Shown here in pieces: positions 16,622 through 25,600 of a stretch of DNA of 64,000 bases. How positions within the stretch are numbered: the stretch's first letter is position 1; each line of letters opens with the position of its first letter. The DNA comes from Palsa-89 sp963824345 (GTDB lineage Bacteria > Acidobacteriota > Terriglobia > Bryobacterales > Bryobacteraceae), in NCBI GenBank assembly GCA_963824345.1, contig CAWGOZ010000004.1, positions 1-64,000 of the forward strand, in the 5' to 3' direction. The notes under the pieces were generated by a model, which was not told the origin of the DNA, did not search any database, and saw only the letters and a program-made list of their open reading frames with translations. The position numbers and the translations under genes are program-made.

Positions 16622-17112
16622 TTAGCCCCTGCGCTCTCGTAATAAGAGCGTCGCTAGAAAATGTTGGGCATCATCTTCGGCCCGAATCCGTTGCCAGCAC
16701 TGGAACGCCGCCTCGACAGATTCGATTTTTTCAAGAACGTCCGTCCGGCTCCATTTCACTGAGCTATCGTAATCCGCGGTGTGGCGATGCTGGAGCATCA
16801 GAACGAAAGTATTTGCGATCAGATGGAGATCCTTGAGCACTTCGAGTTTGTGCCCCGCGGGTGGTCGCGTCTTGAAGTATCATCGCGTTTAGCAGTGAAC
16901 ACCTTCGCCATCGGCGTATGGTCGAGCATACGGGCGATGGTTGGACGCTCGGCCCGCCGACTCCAGTTCTTCGCTGTGTCGATGCTCAGCAGGTGAAAAA
17001 TGGCGTAGTATGCCCTCGATACGGCTCGCCGGAGGCTTACCTGCTTGGGTCGCTTGGGTTCGCGGTTGGCGAGGTGTCGCGCTTGTTCCAGTAGATCATT
17101 CGGAAACGGCAT
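16622..17112 (-). pseudogene. HEPN-like protein, broken by a -1 frame shift
   Basis: The first frame (ATG at 17112) gives a HEPN-like start: LLEQARHLANREPKRPKQ, then SLRRAVSRAYYAIFHLL. At about 16865-16885 the coding sense moves to another frame that reads FKTRPPAGHKLEVLKDLHLI, ANTFVLMLQHRHTADYD and a C-terminal helix ending at 16622. Adding one base gives 492 bases, exactly 164 codons, and a continuous HEPN-type protein. HEPN proteins are often ribonuclease toxins or their relatives. The ATG follows the stop of the partner gene at 17113 directly. It is either decayed or carries a one-base sequencing deletion. Confidence 0.65.
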
Positions 17113-17436
17113 TCAGGGCCGTTCCCAAAGAGGGTCCCGGAGCACGGCTTGCTCTGATTCACTGCGAAAGTTGAAGTACGTCTGAAGCCCAAGCTCTTCG
17201 GATTTGATCAGGCGCGATACCTTGGCGATAATGCGCTGGGTCGTCTCCCGTAAGTTGGCCGGAGTGCTTATGGCGTCGGAAATGACGATTCTAAAGAACA
17301 GTGAGAAGTTTCCCTGCACGTCCTCGGCAAAACTGCACATGATGCGGATGACATCCGGGGCCAGGTCGCGCTCCGCTCTTCTTACGCCTGCCATGATCTT
17401 GGCTTGATCGACCAATCCGCGCGGAACAATCGGCAC
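17113..17436 (-). CDS. Uncharacterised partner of the HEPN-like protein
   Basis: A 107-residue protein with no family I recognise. It contains IMCSFAEDVQGNFSLFFRIV and ends YFNFRSESEQAVLRDPLWER. The HEPN-like gene starts at the very next base after its stop (TGA-ATG), so the two are coupled like a toxin-antitoxin or nucleotidyltransferase/HEPN pair. There are no membrane segments or signal peptide. An antitoxin or accessory role is inference only. Confidence 0.55.
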   Translation of the reverse strand: MPIVPRGLVDQAKIMAGVRRAERDLAPDVIRIMCSFAEDVQGNFSLFFRIVISDAISTPANLRETTQRIIAKVSRLIKSEELGLQTYFNFRSESEQAVLRDPLWERP

Positions 17437-17559
17437 AACGTCATTATCTCTCGCCTTGACGATTCCGGTCTATGGCGATCAATGCGACGCCAACGACAGG
17501 ACGGTGGAGCGAGCGAAGCGATGCCTTCGGCGGTTTTCGATGTGGGACCATGGTACGGA

Positions 17560-18354
17560 ATGGACCTGCAACTGGACGGTAAGCTCGCGCTGGTAAGTGG
17601 ATCGACGGCCGGCATCGGCTATGCAATCGCGGAGTCGCTCGCAACCGAGGGCGCGCAGGTGATTATCAACGGACGCACGGCCTCGCGCGTGGAGCGCGCG
17701 GTTCAAAAATTGCAGAACTCCGGGGTGCGCGGCCGCGTGCAGGGATTCGCAGCCGACCTGGGAACCAGCGACGGCGTCAGCCAGATCGCCGCGAAGTTTC
17801 CGAACGTCGAGATTCTGGTGAACAACCTGGGGATCTTCGAACCCAAACCTTTCGAGCAGATTTCGGACGCCGATTGGTTCCGTTTTTTCGAGATCAACGT
17901 GCTGAGCGGAGTCCGCCTGAGCCGCTATTATCTGCCACGCATGATCACGCGCGGATGGGGACGCATCGTGTTCATATCGAGTGAATCCGCGCTGCAAATC
18001 CCCAAGGAAATGATTCACTACGGCATGACAAAAACCGCCCAGATCGCGATCGCGCGGGGGCTGGCCGAGACCACGGCCGGCACCAATGTCACAGTCAATT
18101 CGGTGCTTCCCGGCCCCACCGATTCCGAGGGCGTGGAACAGTTTGTCGAGCAGATGGCGGCCGCGCGCAAGATCAGCCGCGCCGAGGTGGAGAAGGAGTT
18201 CTTCTCGAGCGTGCGCCCGTCCTCGTTACTGAAGCGTTTCGCGCGGACGGCAGAAGTCGCGGCCATGGTGGCATTCGTATGCAGCCCGTTGTCATCGGCG
18301 ACCAATGGCGCGGCGCTCCGCGTGGACGGCGGAGTTGTGCAGGCCATTGTCTGA
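17560..18354 (+). CDS. Short-chain dehydrogenase/reductase (SDR)
   Basis: A 264-residue Rossmann oxidoreductase. The cofactor motif is SGSTAGIG (about 13-20), NNLG near 88-91, catalytic Ser in FISSES (about 140), and the YxxxK pair in HYGMTK (Tyr154, Lys158). The C-terminus LRVDGGVVQ is typical. I choose the ATG at 17560 (MDLQLDGKLALVSG), although the frame is open farther upstream. NAD(P)-dependent; substrate unknown. It diverges from the HEPN locus. Confidence 0.85.
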   Translation: MDLQLDGKLALVSGSTAGIGYAIAESLATEGAQVIINGRTASRVERAVQKLQNSGVRGRVQGFAADLGTSDGVSQIAAKFPNVEILVNNLGIFEPKPFEQISDADWFRFFEINVLSGVRLSRYYLPRMITRGWGRIVFISSESALQIPKEMIHYGMTKTAQIAIARGLAETTAGTNVTVNSVLPGPTDSEGVEQFVEQMAAARKISRAEVEKEFFSSVRPSSLLKRFARTAEVAAMVAFVCSPLSSATNGAALRVDGGVVQAIV

Positions 18355-18359
18355 TCCGG

Positions 18360-18848
18360 TTAGTCCGGCGGTTGAAAGATCGCGATCGCTTTGCCTGCGA
18401 ACGCAACGCCAATCCATAGCGCAAGCGACAGGCCAGCGGTCCATCGCGCACGCTCTCGCGGCGGTTCTTCAGAGACGGCGCTTCCGTGAAGGGTGAAATG
18501 GAAAATCAGCGCGATTGCGAGCAACGCCATTTTGATCCAGAATGCCGGAGTCCTATAGCATCGGAGGGCTTCCGAGGAAAGCAGCAACGGCCCGCTGATT
18601 AGCATGATGACAAGCCCGGCCGCGGTCCAGCCCCTCAGTTCTCTCGCGATGCGCGAAGCCGGGCTGTGTCCGATTCCAAAGCCAAGCACGCTCAGATCCA
18701 CCATGACAATGGTGCCCAGCAAGAGCGTCAGTCCGATCAGATGGACGCTCTCAAGTAGCGCAATCAGTTTAGCCGAATGGCGGATTGCCTGAGCCACCGG
18801 CGTCGCTTCCATCCACTCGAACACCGGGAGCAGGGAGATCGCCATCAT
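18360..18848 (-). CDS. DUF6644-type membrane protein (copy 1)
   Basis: A 162-residue membrane protein with four helices: LIALLESVHLIGLTLLLGTI, ELRGWTAAGLVIMLISGPLL, FWIKMALLAIALIFHFTL and LALWIGVAFAGKAIAIF. The pattern of helix-borne His residues (ESVHLIG, FHFTLHG) matches DUF6644, a family of unknown function resembling small cytochrome b-like proteins. Its ATG overlaps the stop of the upstream paralogue. Tandem paralogues suggest a heterodimer. Confidence 0.75.
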   Translation of the reverse strand: MMAISLLPVFEWMEATPVAQAIRHSAKLIALLESVHLIGLTLLLGTIVMVDLSVLGFGIGHSPASRIARELRGWTAAGLVIMLISGPLLLSSEALRCYRTPAFWIKMALLAIALIFHFTLHGSAVSEEPPRERARWTAGLSLALWIGVAFAGKAIAIFQPPD

Positions 18849-19351
18849 CCCAGATCGTAGCCCGAACCATAGGCGATGGCGCGTCCGGCCGTGATGATTC
18901 CAATCCAAAATGCCAGCGAGAGCAGCCCGGCCAGGCGCGCGCGAAATGGTGCGGCCTTCGCCGGATCCCACTGAGCCACGCTGCGGTAAATGGTCAGATG
19001 GAAGATCAGAGCGTTCAAGCCAGCCAGCGCCAAAAGGACGAGTTTGATGCGAAACGCGGGGCTGTGATAGAGCTTCACCGCTTCCGAGGAGAACAACAGC
19101 GCCCCCGTGACAAACATGAGAGCGAAGCCGCCCAGTGTCCACGGCACGATCCGGTTGATTACGGCGGCCACCGACTCGCTGCGCAGTGCAAGCCCGACCA
19201 ATCGCAGATCCACCAGCATGATGGTTCCGGCCACCAGGACGATTCCGAGCGTATGGATCGTATCGAAGGTGGGGAAGAACCAGTTGGACGTGCGCATGGC
19301 CGCGTTCAATCGCGTGCTGTCCAGCCACTGGCAGAAGTTAAGCAAGAACAT
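18845..19351 (-). CDS. DUF6644-type membrane protein (copy 2)
   Basis: A 168-residue membrane protein, paralogous to the next gene downstream: FDTIHTLGIVLVAGTIMLVD, FALMFVTGALLFSSEAVKLY, KLVLLALAGLNALIFHLTIY and LSLAFWIGIITAGRAIAYG. Conserved helix-borne His residues could bind heme, but this is inference. The small 19378-19650 gene upstream may share the transcript. Confidence 0.75.
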   Translation of the reverse strand: MFLLNFCQWLDSTRLNAAMRTSNWFFPTFDTIHTLGIVLVAGTIMLVDLRLVGLALRSESVAAVINRIVPWTLGGFALMFVTGALLFSSEAVKLYHSPAFRIKLVLLALAGLNALIFHLTIYRSVAQWDPAKAAPFRARLAGLLSLAFWIGIITAGRAIAYGSGYDLG

Positions 19352-19377
19352 GGAGACCTGGCTCGCTACTCAGCGAG

Positions 19378-19650
19378 CTATAACGAGTCTACGTCTTCCA
19401 CGCTGCGGGATTCCCCCTCCCGGTCGCAGAAGTGATCGGCTTCATGCCGCGATAGATTCAGACGGCTGCTCTCGGCGGTGTCCCAGGCTGCCCGGCACTG
19501 TCTCCGCGCGGCGTTGGATTCAGTTTCGCGTCCGGCGATCGCCAGGTCGGCCATCTGGCGCACACTTCCAGCGTAGTTGGCGGCGGCGTCGCTATACTCA
19601 CGAAGGAGGCGAACGCGTTCCTGGCAGATCGTCGGCGGATCGCTAGGCAT
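19378..19650 (-). CDS. Small helical hypothetical protein
   Basis: A 90-residue protein with a long helical stretch (ERVRLLREYSDAAANYAGSV, then AARRQCRAAWDTAESSRLNL), resembling small hypothetical proteins seen in acidobacteria. It has no signal or membrane segment. It lies 26 bp upstream of the DUF6644 pair on the same strand. Confidence 0.5.
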   Translation of the reverse strand: MPSDPPTICQERVRLLREYSDAAANYAGSVRQMADLAIAGRETESNAARRQCRAAWDTAESSRLNLSRHEADHFCDREGESRSVEDVDSL

Positions 19651-19753
19651 CCGAATACTCGCAAGACGATAGTATCACCTGAAGGCATTCGATTCGAGCA
19701 TGCTGCGGCTGTTTCTGATGTCAAGAACCGGCTAAAACGAGCTCCAGAAAGTG

Positions 19754-19781
19754 TTGACAGCTTATAGGACCCGTGTTAGCA
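19754..19781 (+). promoter_or_regulatory. Candidate sigma70 promoter of the two-heme cytochrome
   Basis: TTGACA (19754-19759), a 16-bp spacer and TTAGCA (19776-19781). The spacing would place the transcription start at about 19788, the ATG of the cytochrome gene, so the message may be leaderless. No Shine-Dalgarno sequence is visible there. Confidence 0.45.
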
Positions 19782-19787
19782 TTCCTC

Positions 19788-20144
19788 ATGCGTTTACTAT
19801 TAGCGGTTGTGCTGCTTGTCCCCGTATGCCTCAGCGCCCAGGATAAACCCAAGGGTCCGCCGCCCCCGATGAAGAACCTGAAGATCCTGACCGGCGAGCC
19901 CAGAGAGCAAGTCATCATGACCATGCGCGCTTTCACTGTCGCGCTCGGCGTGCAGTGCGTATATTGCCATGTGCAAGGTGATTTCGCCAGCGACGATAAT
20001 CCCAAGAAGGAGACCGCGCGCAACATGCTGAAGCTCGCTGGGGAAGTGAATTCGAAGTTCCCCGACGGGAAGCGTCACGTCACTTGCTACACCTGCCATC
20101 GCGGTGCTACGGAGCCCGCAACGGAACCTCCGGCCGCGCAATAG
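19788..20144 (+). CDS. Two-heme c-type cytochrome (reaction-centre-subunit-like)
   Basis: A 118-residue secreted protein: a signal peptide (LLLAVVLLVPVCLSAQ), then two heme motifs, CVYCH (about 57-61) and CYTCH (about 100-104), with MKNLKILTG and FTVALGVQCVYCHVQGDF between. The layout matches the short acidobacterial cytochromes related to the photosynthetic reaction-centre cytochrome subunit (PF02276-like). A GTG at 19773 would add five residues. The role is probably periplasmic electron transfer. Its 3' end overlaps the convergent cyclohydrolase-type gene by 38 bp. Confidence 0.8.
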   Translation: MRLLLAVVLLVPVCLSAQDKPKGPPPPMKNLKILTGEPREQVIMTMRAFTVALGVQCVYCHVQGDFASDDNPKKETARNMLKLAGEVNSKFPDGKRHVTCYTCHRGATEPATEPPAAQ

Positions 20145-20694
20145 TTGCTTCCAATCGCAGCGCTTCTGCGGCCACTGCATTGCGATACGAATCGCCGGCC
20201 GGCAGTTGTCGGACGTTGAAATCGACCGTGAGCAAAGCCGCTCGTACGGCGGCGCGAAGCAGAATGGACGCAGTGCCAAGATCGGACGCGACGAACGCGT
20301 GAACTAATCCTTCGGCCCGCTCGCAAAGATCCACTCCAGACGCGGCGGCCCGCGCAACATTGAGAGGAACCTCGATCGCTCTGCGCAGGGGGGCGCCCGT
20401 CGGCTGCTTCTGCCGCACGCAATCCAAGTATCGATGGAAAGCCGTAATGTCTTCGTCGGCTAGCTGTGACAGCGTTTGAGACTGCGCTCGCGCTTCGTTA
20501 ACGAGCGAACCGACTAACTCGCGATCACCGGCGAAATCCTTGCGTTTGGCGGCGATCTGGAGGACCTTCACCAGCAGCCCGAGCCCCAGCGTAGCGCTCA
20601 CCGCCGCTGCGCTCACTCCGGCCGGAACCGGTTCGAGACTGGCCAAGCGGTCGCGAAAGTGTTCGAGCGTGCCGTCCCAAATCGAATCTTGCAT
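20107..20694 (-). CDS. fchA: Cyclodeaminase/cyclohydrolase-family protein (FTCD_C, FchA-like)
   Basis: A 195-residue all-helical protein of the formiminotransferase-cyclodeaminase family: PVPAGVSAAAVSATLGLGLL, then LADEDITAFHRYLDCVRQ and VPLNVARAAASGVDLCERA. In organisms that carry fhs next door the protein usually acts as methenyl-THF cyclohydrolase (FchA), linking 10-formyl-THF with methenyl-THF. The gene starts seven bases after the fhs stop and ends the one-carbon operon. The start is the ATG at 20694. Confidence 0.8.
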   Translation of the reverse strand: MQDSIWDGTLEHFRDRLASLEPVPAGVSAAAVSATLGLGLLVKVLQIAAKRKDFAGDRELVGSLVNEARAQSQTLSQLADEDITAFHRYLDCVRQKQPTGAPLRRAIEVPLNVARAAASGVDLCERAEGLVHAFVASDLGTASILLRAAVRAALLTVDFNVRQLPAGDSYRNAVAAEALRLEATIARPEVPLRAP

Positions 20695-20701
20695 GCGAAG
20701 G

Positions 20702-22600
20702 CTACGACAGTCCGATAATGCGTCCGCTGGCGGGGTCCAAATCAACGTCATAGTAACCGGGCCGCGTGGAGAGCCCCGGCATGGTGGTCATGGTCCCGAG
20801 CAGGGGATACAGAAACCCCGCGCCTACGCTGGCGCGAATGTCGCGCACCGGCACGGTGAAACCGGTCGGCGCCCCCTTCAGGTTCGGATCGTGGCTTAAG
20901 CTGTATTGCGTCTTGGCCATGCAGATGGGCAGCCGGCCGAAACCCTGGCGCGTGTACAACTCGACTTTTTTCTCCGCTTCCGGCGAGTACTCGACGCCCG
21001 AGCCGCCATACATTTCGCGTACGATGATTTCGATCTTCTCCTTGATGCCCAAGTCCAGCGAATAGAGAAAACGGAAATTGGCGGGCTTCTCGCACGCGGC
21101 AATCAGGGCTTTCCCTAAGTCCACTGCGCCCGCGCCGCCTTGCGCCCAATGGTTGGCAACCACGGCATCGGACGCGCCCGCGTGGATGGCCAAACGCCGC
21201 ACCAGCGCGACCTCGTTGTCGGTGTCGTCCTTGAATCGATTGATCGCCACCACCACGGGGATTCCGAAAGAACGCACGTTCGCGATCAAGCGCAGCAGAT
21301 TACTGCAACCCTTCTCCAGAAGATCGAGATTCTCCTGAGTGTACTCATGAGCCAGCGGTTTTCCGGCCACCACTTTGGGCCCGCCACCGTGCATCTTCAG
21401 CGCGCGGATGGTGGCCACCAGAACCGCGCCGTCGGGCGTCAACCCGCTGTAGCGGCACTTGATGTTGCAGAATTTTTCGAAACCCATGTCGGCGCCGAAT
21501 CCCGCCTCGGTCAGAACGTAGCCATCGGGACCAACCAGCTTAAGCGCAATCTGATCCGCGACAATCGACGAATTGCCGTGCGCGATATTGGCAAACGGGC
21601 CGGCGTGGACGAAAGCGGGCGTGCCCTCGATGGTCTGCATCAGATTGGGCATGATGGTATCTTTCATCAGGACCGTCAGCGCGCCGCTGGCGCCGATATC
21701 GTCGGCGGTAATGGGCTGGCCGGCATGGTTGCTGCCGATCACCATGCGGCCCAGGCGATCGCGCATGTCGGCCAGGTCGGTTGCCAGCGCCAGAATTGCC
21801 ATGATTTCGCTCGCCACCGCGATGTCGAATCCCGTGCCGCGCGTGAAGCCCTTCTCTTCGGGGCCTTGGCCGATAGTGATTTGCCGCAGCATCCGGTCAT
21901 TGGTGTCAAGCACCCGGCGCCACGTGATAGTCTCCGGGTCGATGTCCAGGCGCGCAAAGCGGCTGCGTTCCTCGGGCGTCAGTTCATTGGGATCGGTTTT
22001 CGAAATCCCCAGCTTGTTCAGGCGCCGCAGCATCACGGGAGAAAACTTGCGGCTACCGTCTTTGGATGGCGGGCACAGGCGCTCGAACAATTGAGTATCG
22101 TCGGCGTTTTTTTCGTGAAACATCCGCGCATCAATGGCGGCCGCCAGCAGATTGTTCGCGGCGGTGATGGCGTGAATGTCCCCGGTCAGATGCAGATTGA
22201 ATTCCTCCATGGGAATGATCTGGCTGTAGCCGCCTCCGGCCGCGCCGCCTTTGATACCGAACGTCGGACCCTGGCTGGGCTGGCGGATGCACGTGAATAC
22301 CTTCTTCCCCAGGTGCGCGCCCAGCGCCTGGCTGAGACCCACCGTGGTGGTGGTTTTGCCTTCGCCTAAGGGAGTGGGCGTGATCGCCGTCACCACGATG
22401 TACTTACCGTTGGGCGAATTCTTCAGCCGGTCGCGAATGGAGAGATGAACTTTGGCCTTGGTCTTGCCGTAGAGATCCAACTCTTCGGAGAGAATGCCGG
22501 CCTCGGCGGCGATCTGATCGATGGGGAGGGGCGTTGCGGCCTGCGCGATTTCGATATCGCTGGGCACGCGCCTCAGAATGTTGGTTAGCTTATGCGCCAT
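20702..22600 (-). CDS. fhs: Formate-tetrahydrofolate ligase
   Basis: A 632-residue protein. P-loop motif ITPTPLGEGKTTTTVG (about 74-89), then VFTCIRQPSQGPTFGIKGGA, the FNLHLTGDIHAI block, and a C-terminal TMPGLSTRPGYYDVDLD. It makes 10-formyl-THF from formate, THF and ATP in the cytoplasm. It is longer than the usual bacterial enzyme of about 560 residues and closer to the synthetase part of C1-THF synthases. It lies between metH and the cyclohydrolase-type gene, so the operon covers formate to methyl-THF apart from the dehydrogenase step. Confidence 0.95.
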   Translation of the reverse strand: MAHKLTNILRRVPSDIEIAQAATPLPIDQIAAEAGILSEELDLYGKTKAKVHLSIRDRLKNSPNGKYIVVTAITPTPLGEGKTTTTVGLSQALGAHLGKKVFTCIRQPSQGPTFGIKGGAAGGGYSQIIPMEEFNLHLTGDIHAITAANNLLAAAIDARMFHEKNADDTQLFERLCPPSKDGSRKFSPVMLRRLNKLGISKTDPNELTPEERSRFARLDIDPETITWRRVLDTNDRMLRQITIGQGPEEKGFTRGTGFDIAVASEIMAILALATDLADMRDRLGRMVIGSNHAGQPITADDIGASGALTVLMKDTIMPNLMQTIEGTPAFVHAGPFANIAHGNSSIVADQIALKLVGPDGYVLTEAGFGADMGFEKFCNIKCRYSGLTPDGAVLVATIRALKMHGGGPKVVAGKPLAHEYTQENLDLLEKGCSNLLRLIANVRSFGIPVVVAINRFKDDTDNEVALVRRLAIHAGASDAVVANHWAQGGAGAVDLGKALIAACEKPANFRFLYSLDLGIKEKIEIIVREMYGGSGVEYSPEAEKKVELYTRQGFGRLPICMAKTQYSLSHDPNLKGAPTGFTVPVRDIRASVGAGFLYPLLGTMTTMPGLSTRPGYYDVDLDPASGRIIGLS

Positions 22601-22658
22601 GGCAACCCATATTCTAGAACAAGGGCGGCCGAACGCCTGACGCCGTCCCCGGCTCGCG

Positions 22659-25600
22659 CTATGAAGCTAAGGCCGGTTCGGCCTCGCCGGCCGAAAAGTA
22701 CGCGCAATCGGGATGATGGAACACCAGCGCGCTGACACTGGCTTCCGGCTCCATCATCATGCCTTCGGTCAGCTGTACGCCAATGTCTTCGGGCTTCAAC
22801 AGTTCCCAGAGGCCCTGTTGGTCATCCAGATTAGGGCAGGCCGGATAGCCGAAACTGTAGCGCTTCCCGTGGTATCTCGAGGTAAACCGTTCCTGCATGG
22901 TCATGGACGCTGGATCAGGGAAGCCCCAATCCTCGCGGATGCGGCGGTGCAGCCATTCCGCGCAGGCCTCGGCCGTCTCAATCGCCAGCGCCTGAATGGC
23001 ATGGGCCTTGAAGAAATCCCCAGCTTGCTTCCATTGCTCGGACCGTTCCCGGATTCCCGCTCCCGCCGTAACCACAAACAGAGCCAGATGATCGCGGCGG
23101 CCGGCCTGGGGATCCAGAATATAGTCGCTGAGGCACAGCCCGTCTTCACGCAGCTGGCGGCCGAATCGAAAGCTATGAAGTGGGCGGGATTCTCCGGGGG
23201 CGAACAGGTGAATCGCGTTGCCATCGCGCTCCGCCTCAAAAAACTGCCACACCGACCGGACCTTCATGAATTGCGCGGCTTGCTGCTTCAACTCATCCAT
23301 TTGACGCAGCAGCGCGAGCGCCTTCGGATCGCGTTCGTGGAGGCCCGTTTCGAAGTTGCCCTTGTATCCCAGATGCCGCCCATACAACATGTATGGGTTG
23401 ATGTAGCTCCACACTTCCGCCAGATTCGGCACTGCGCGCACTCTTCGGTCCAGGTATGGCGCGGGTGGAATCGAAAGATCGGTGCGCACTTTGCCGCTGC
23501 GCCGGTCGGTCGCGGGCGGAGCCGGCGGTTCGACTTGTGGCTCGGCCACGGGCGCTTGCGTCGCGCGATTCTGTTCCAGGATGGCTTCGCGGCCGGCGGG
23601 GTCCATCAGCTGATTCATCAGACTCAAGCCAGTCATGGCGTCCTTGGCGTAGCAAGTTGTTTCGCCGTAAGCCGGCGCGATTTTCGTGCGCGTGAACTTT
23701 TCCGAAAGCGCCGCGCCGCCCACCAGCAAGGGCACCCGAATTCCGGCGGCCTTGAAGTCCCCGGCCGTCGACACCATTTGCTGCGTGCTCTTCACCAATA
23801 GCCCGGAAAGCCCGATGGCGTCCGGCTGGTGCTCAAAATATGCGCTAATCAGGGCCTCCGGGGGCACTCGGATCCCCAAATTGACCACGGAATATCCGTT
23901 ATTTGCCAGGATGATCTCCACCAGGTTCTTGCCGATATCGTGCACGTCGCCCTTCACGGTGGCGAGGATGATCTTGCCGCGCGCGGAGGCCTCGCCTTTT
24001 TTCATGAAGCGCTCCAGATGGCTCACCGCGGTCTTCATGGCCTCGGCCGATTGCAGCACCTCCGCCACGATCAGCTCGTTGTTGTTAAACAGCCGCCCCA
24101 CTTCGCTCATCCCATCCATCAGCGGGCCATTGACGATATCGAGTGGATCGGCGCCCTCCTCTCGTTTGCGGTCCAGGTCGGCGATCAGGCCGTCCTTGCT
24201 GCCTTCGACAATGTAGTTGGCGAGCCGCTGGTCCAGCGACAGGTCCTCGGCGAGTTGTTTGGATCGCTTGGTGGCTTGCCGGAAATGCGCGGTGATGGCG
24301 GCGATGTGGAATTGGTTGATCGCGGCTCGTTGCACATGGGACTGCTCCCGCCAGTCCGCCGGAGCGCCACGCAAAGTTTCGTCCACATCGGCCGGAGGCG
24401 CATCGGCCGGCGGCGCGTTAAAGAGCAGATCGTGCGCCAAGCGACGTTCGATTTCCGGAATGGATGCGAAGCGCTCCAGCTTCTCCGCGTTGACGATGGC
24501 CAGATCGAGGCCGGCTTTGGTGCAGTAATACAAAAAGACCGAGTTCACCACCTCACGAGCTGCCGGGGGAAGCCCGAATGAGATATTGGAGATGCCGAGA
24601 ATGGTCTTCACGTACGGCAGGGTCTGTTTTATCGCGCGAATGGCCTCAATGGTCTCGACGGCGCCCCCAATGTAGTTGGCGTCTCCGGTGGCGCAGGGAA
24701 ACACCAGCGGATCGATGATGATGTCTTCGGGCGGGATCTTGTGTTTCTGGGTCAGCAGATGGTAAGAGCGCTCGGCGACCTCGAGTTTGCGCTCGCGCGT
24801 GAAGGCTTGGGCCTGCACCGGGTCTTCATCGATGCAGCCGACAACCAGCGCGGCCCCGTAACGTTTCGCCAGGGGGCAGACGCGCTCGAATTTTTCTTCC
24901 CCGTCCTCCAGATTGACTGAATTGATGATGCTCTTACCCTGGCAATAAGTGAGCGCAAGTTCAGTCGCGGTGGAATCGGTGGTGTCGATCATAATGGGCG
25001 CGCGGACCTTGCGGATCAGTTGCTCATAGAAGTGAGGAATATCCTGGATCTCGTCGCGGTCCGAGCTTTGCAGGCACACGTCGGCGATGTGGGCTCCATT
25101 TTTCACCTGGCGGCGGGCGATCTCACTGGCTTCCTCCCAGTTTTCCCCGGCGATCAGGTCCTTAAAAAGCCGCGAGCCGATTACATTGGTGCGCTCGCCC
25201 ACCACCAGCGGGCGATTGCTCTCGTCGGCTTCTACCAGCTCGATCCCGGAGTAGTAGGAGCGGTGCGAACGTTCCGGCGTCCGGCGCGGGCGCTTGCCTT
25301 CGGCCATCTGAGCAATGGCGCGAATGTGTGCGTCGGTAGTGCCGCAACATCCCCCCACCATGTTCAGCCAGCCCAGATCCAGGAATCGCTCCAGGTGGCT
25401 TGCGAGAGATTCCGGCGTGGCCAGATACTTCCCTTCTTCATCCGGCAGGCCCGCGTTGGGATAACAGGAAACCCGGAACGGCGACATCTCGCTAATGGTG
25501 CGAAGATGATCGGTCATGAACTCCGGACCGGTGGCGCAGTTGAGGCCGATGGAAAGCAAGTCCGCGTGGGCCACGGAAGCGCAGAACGCATCCGCCGTTT

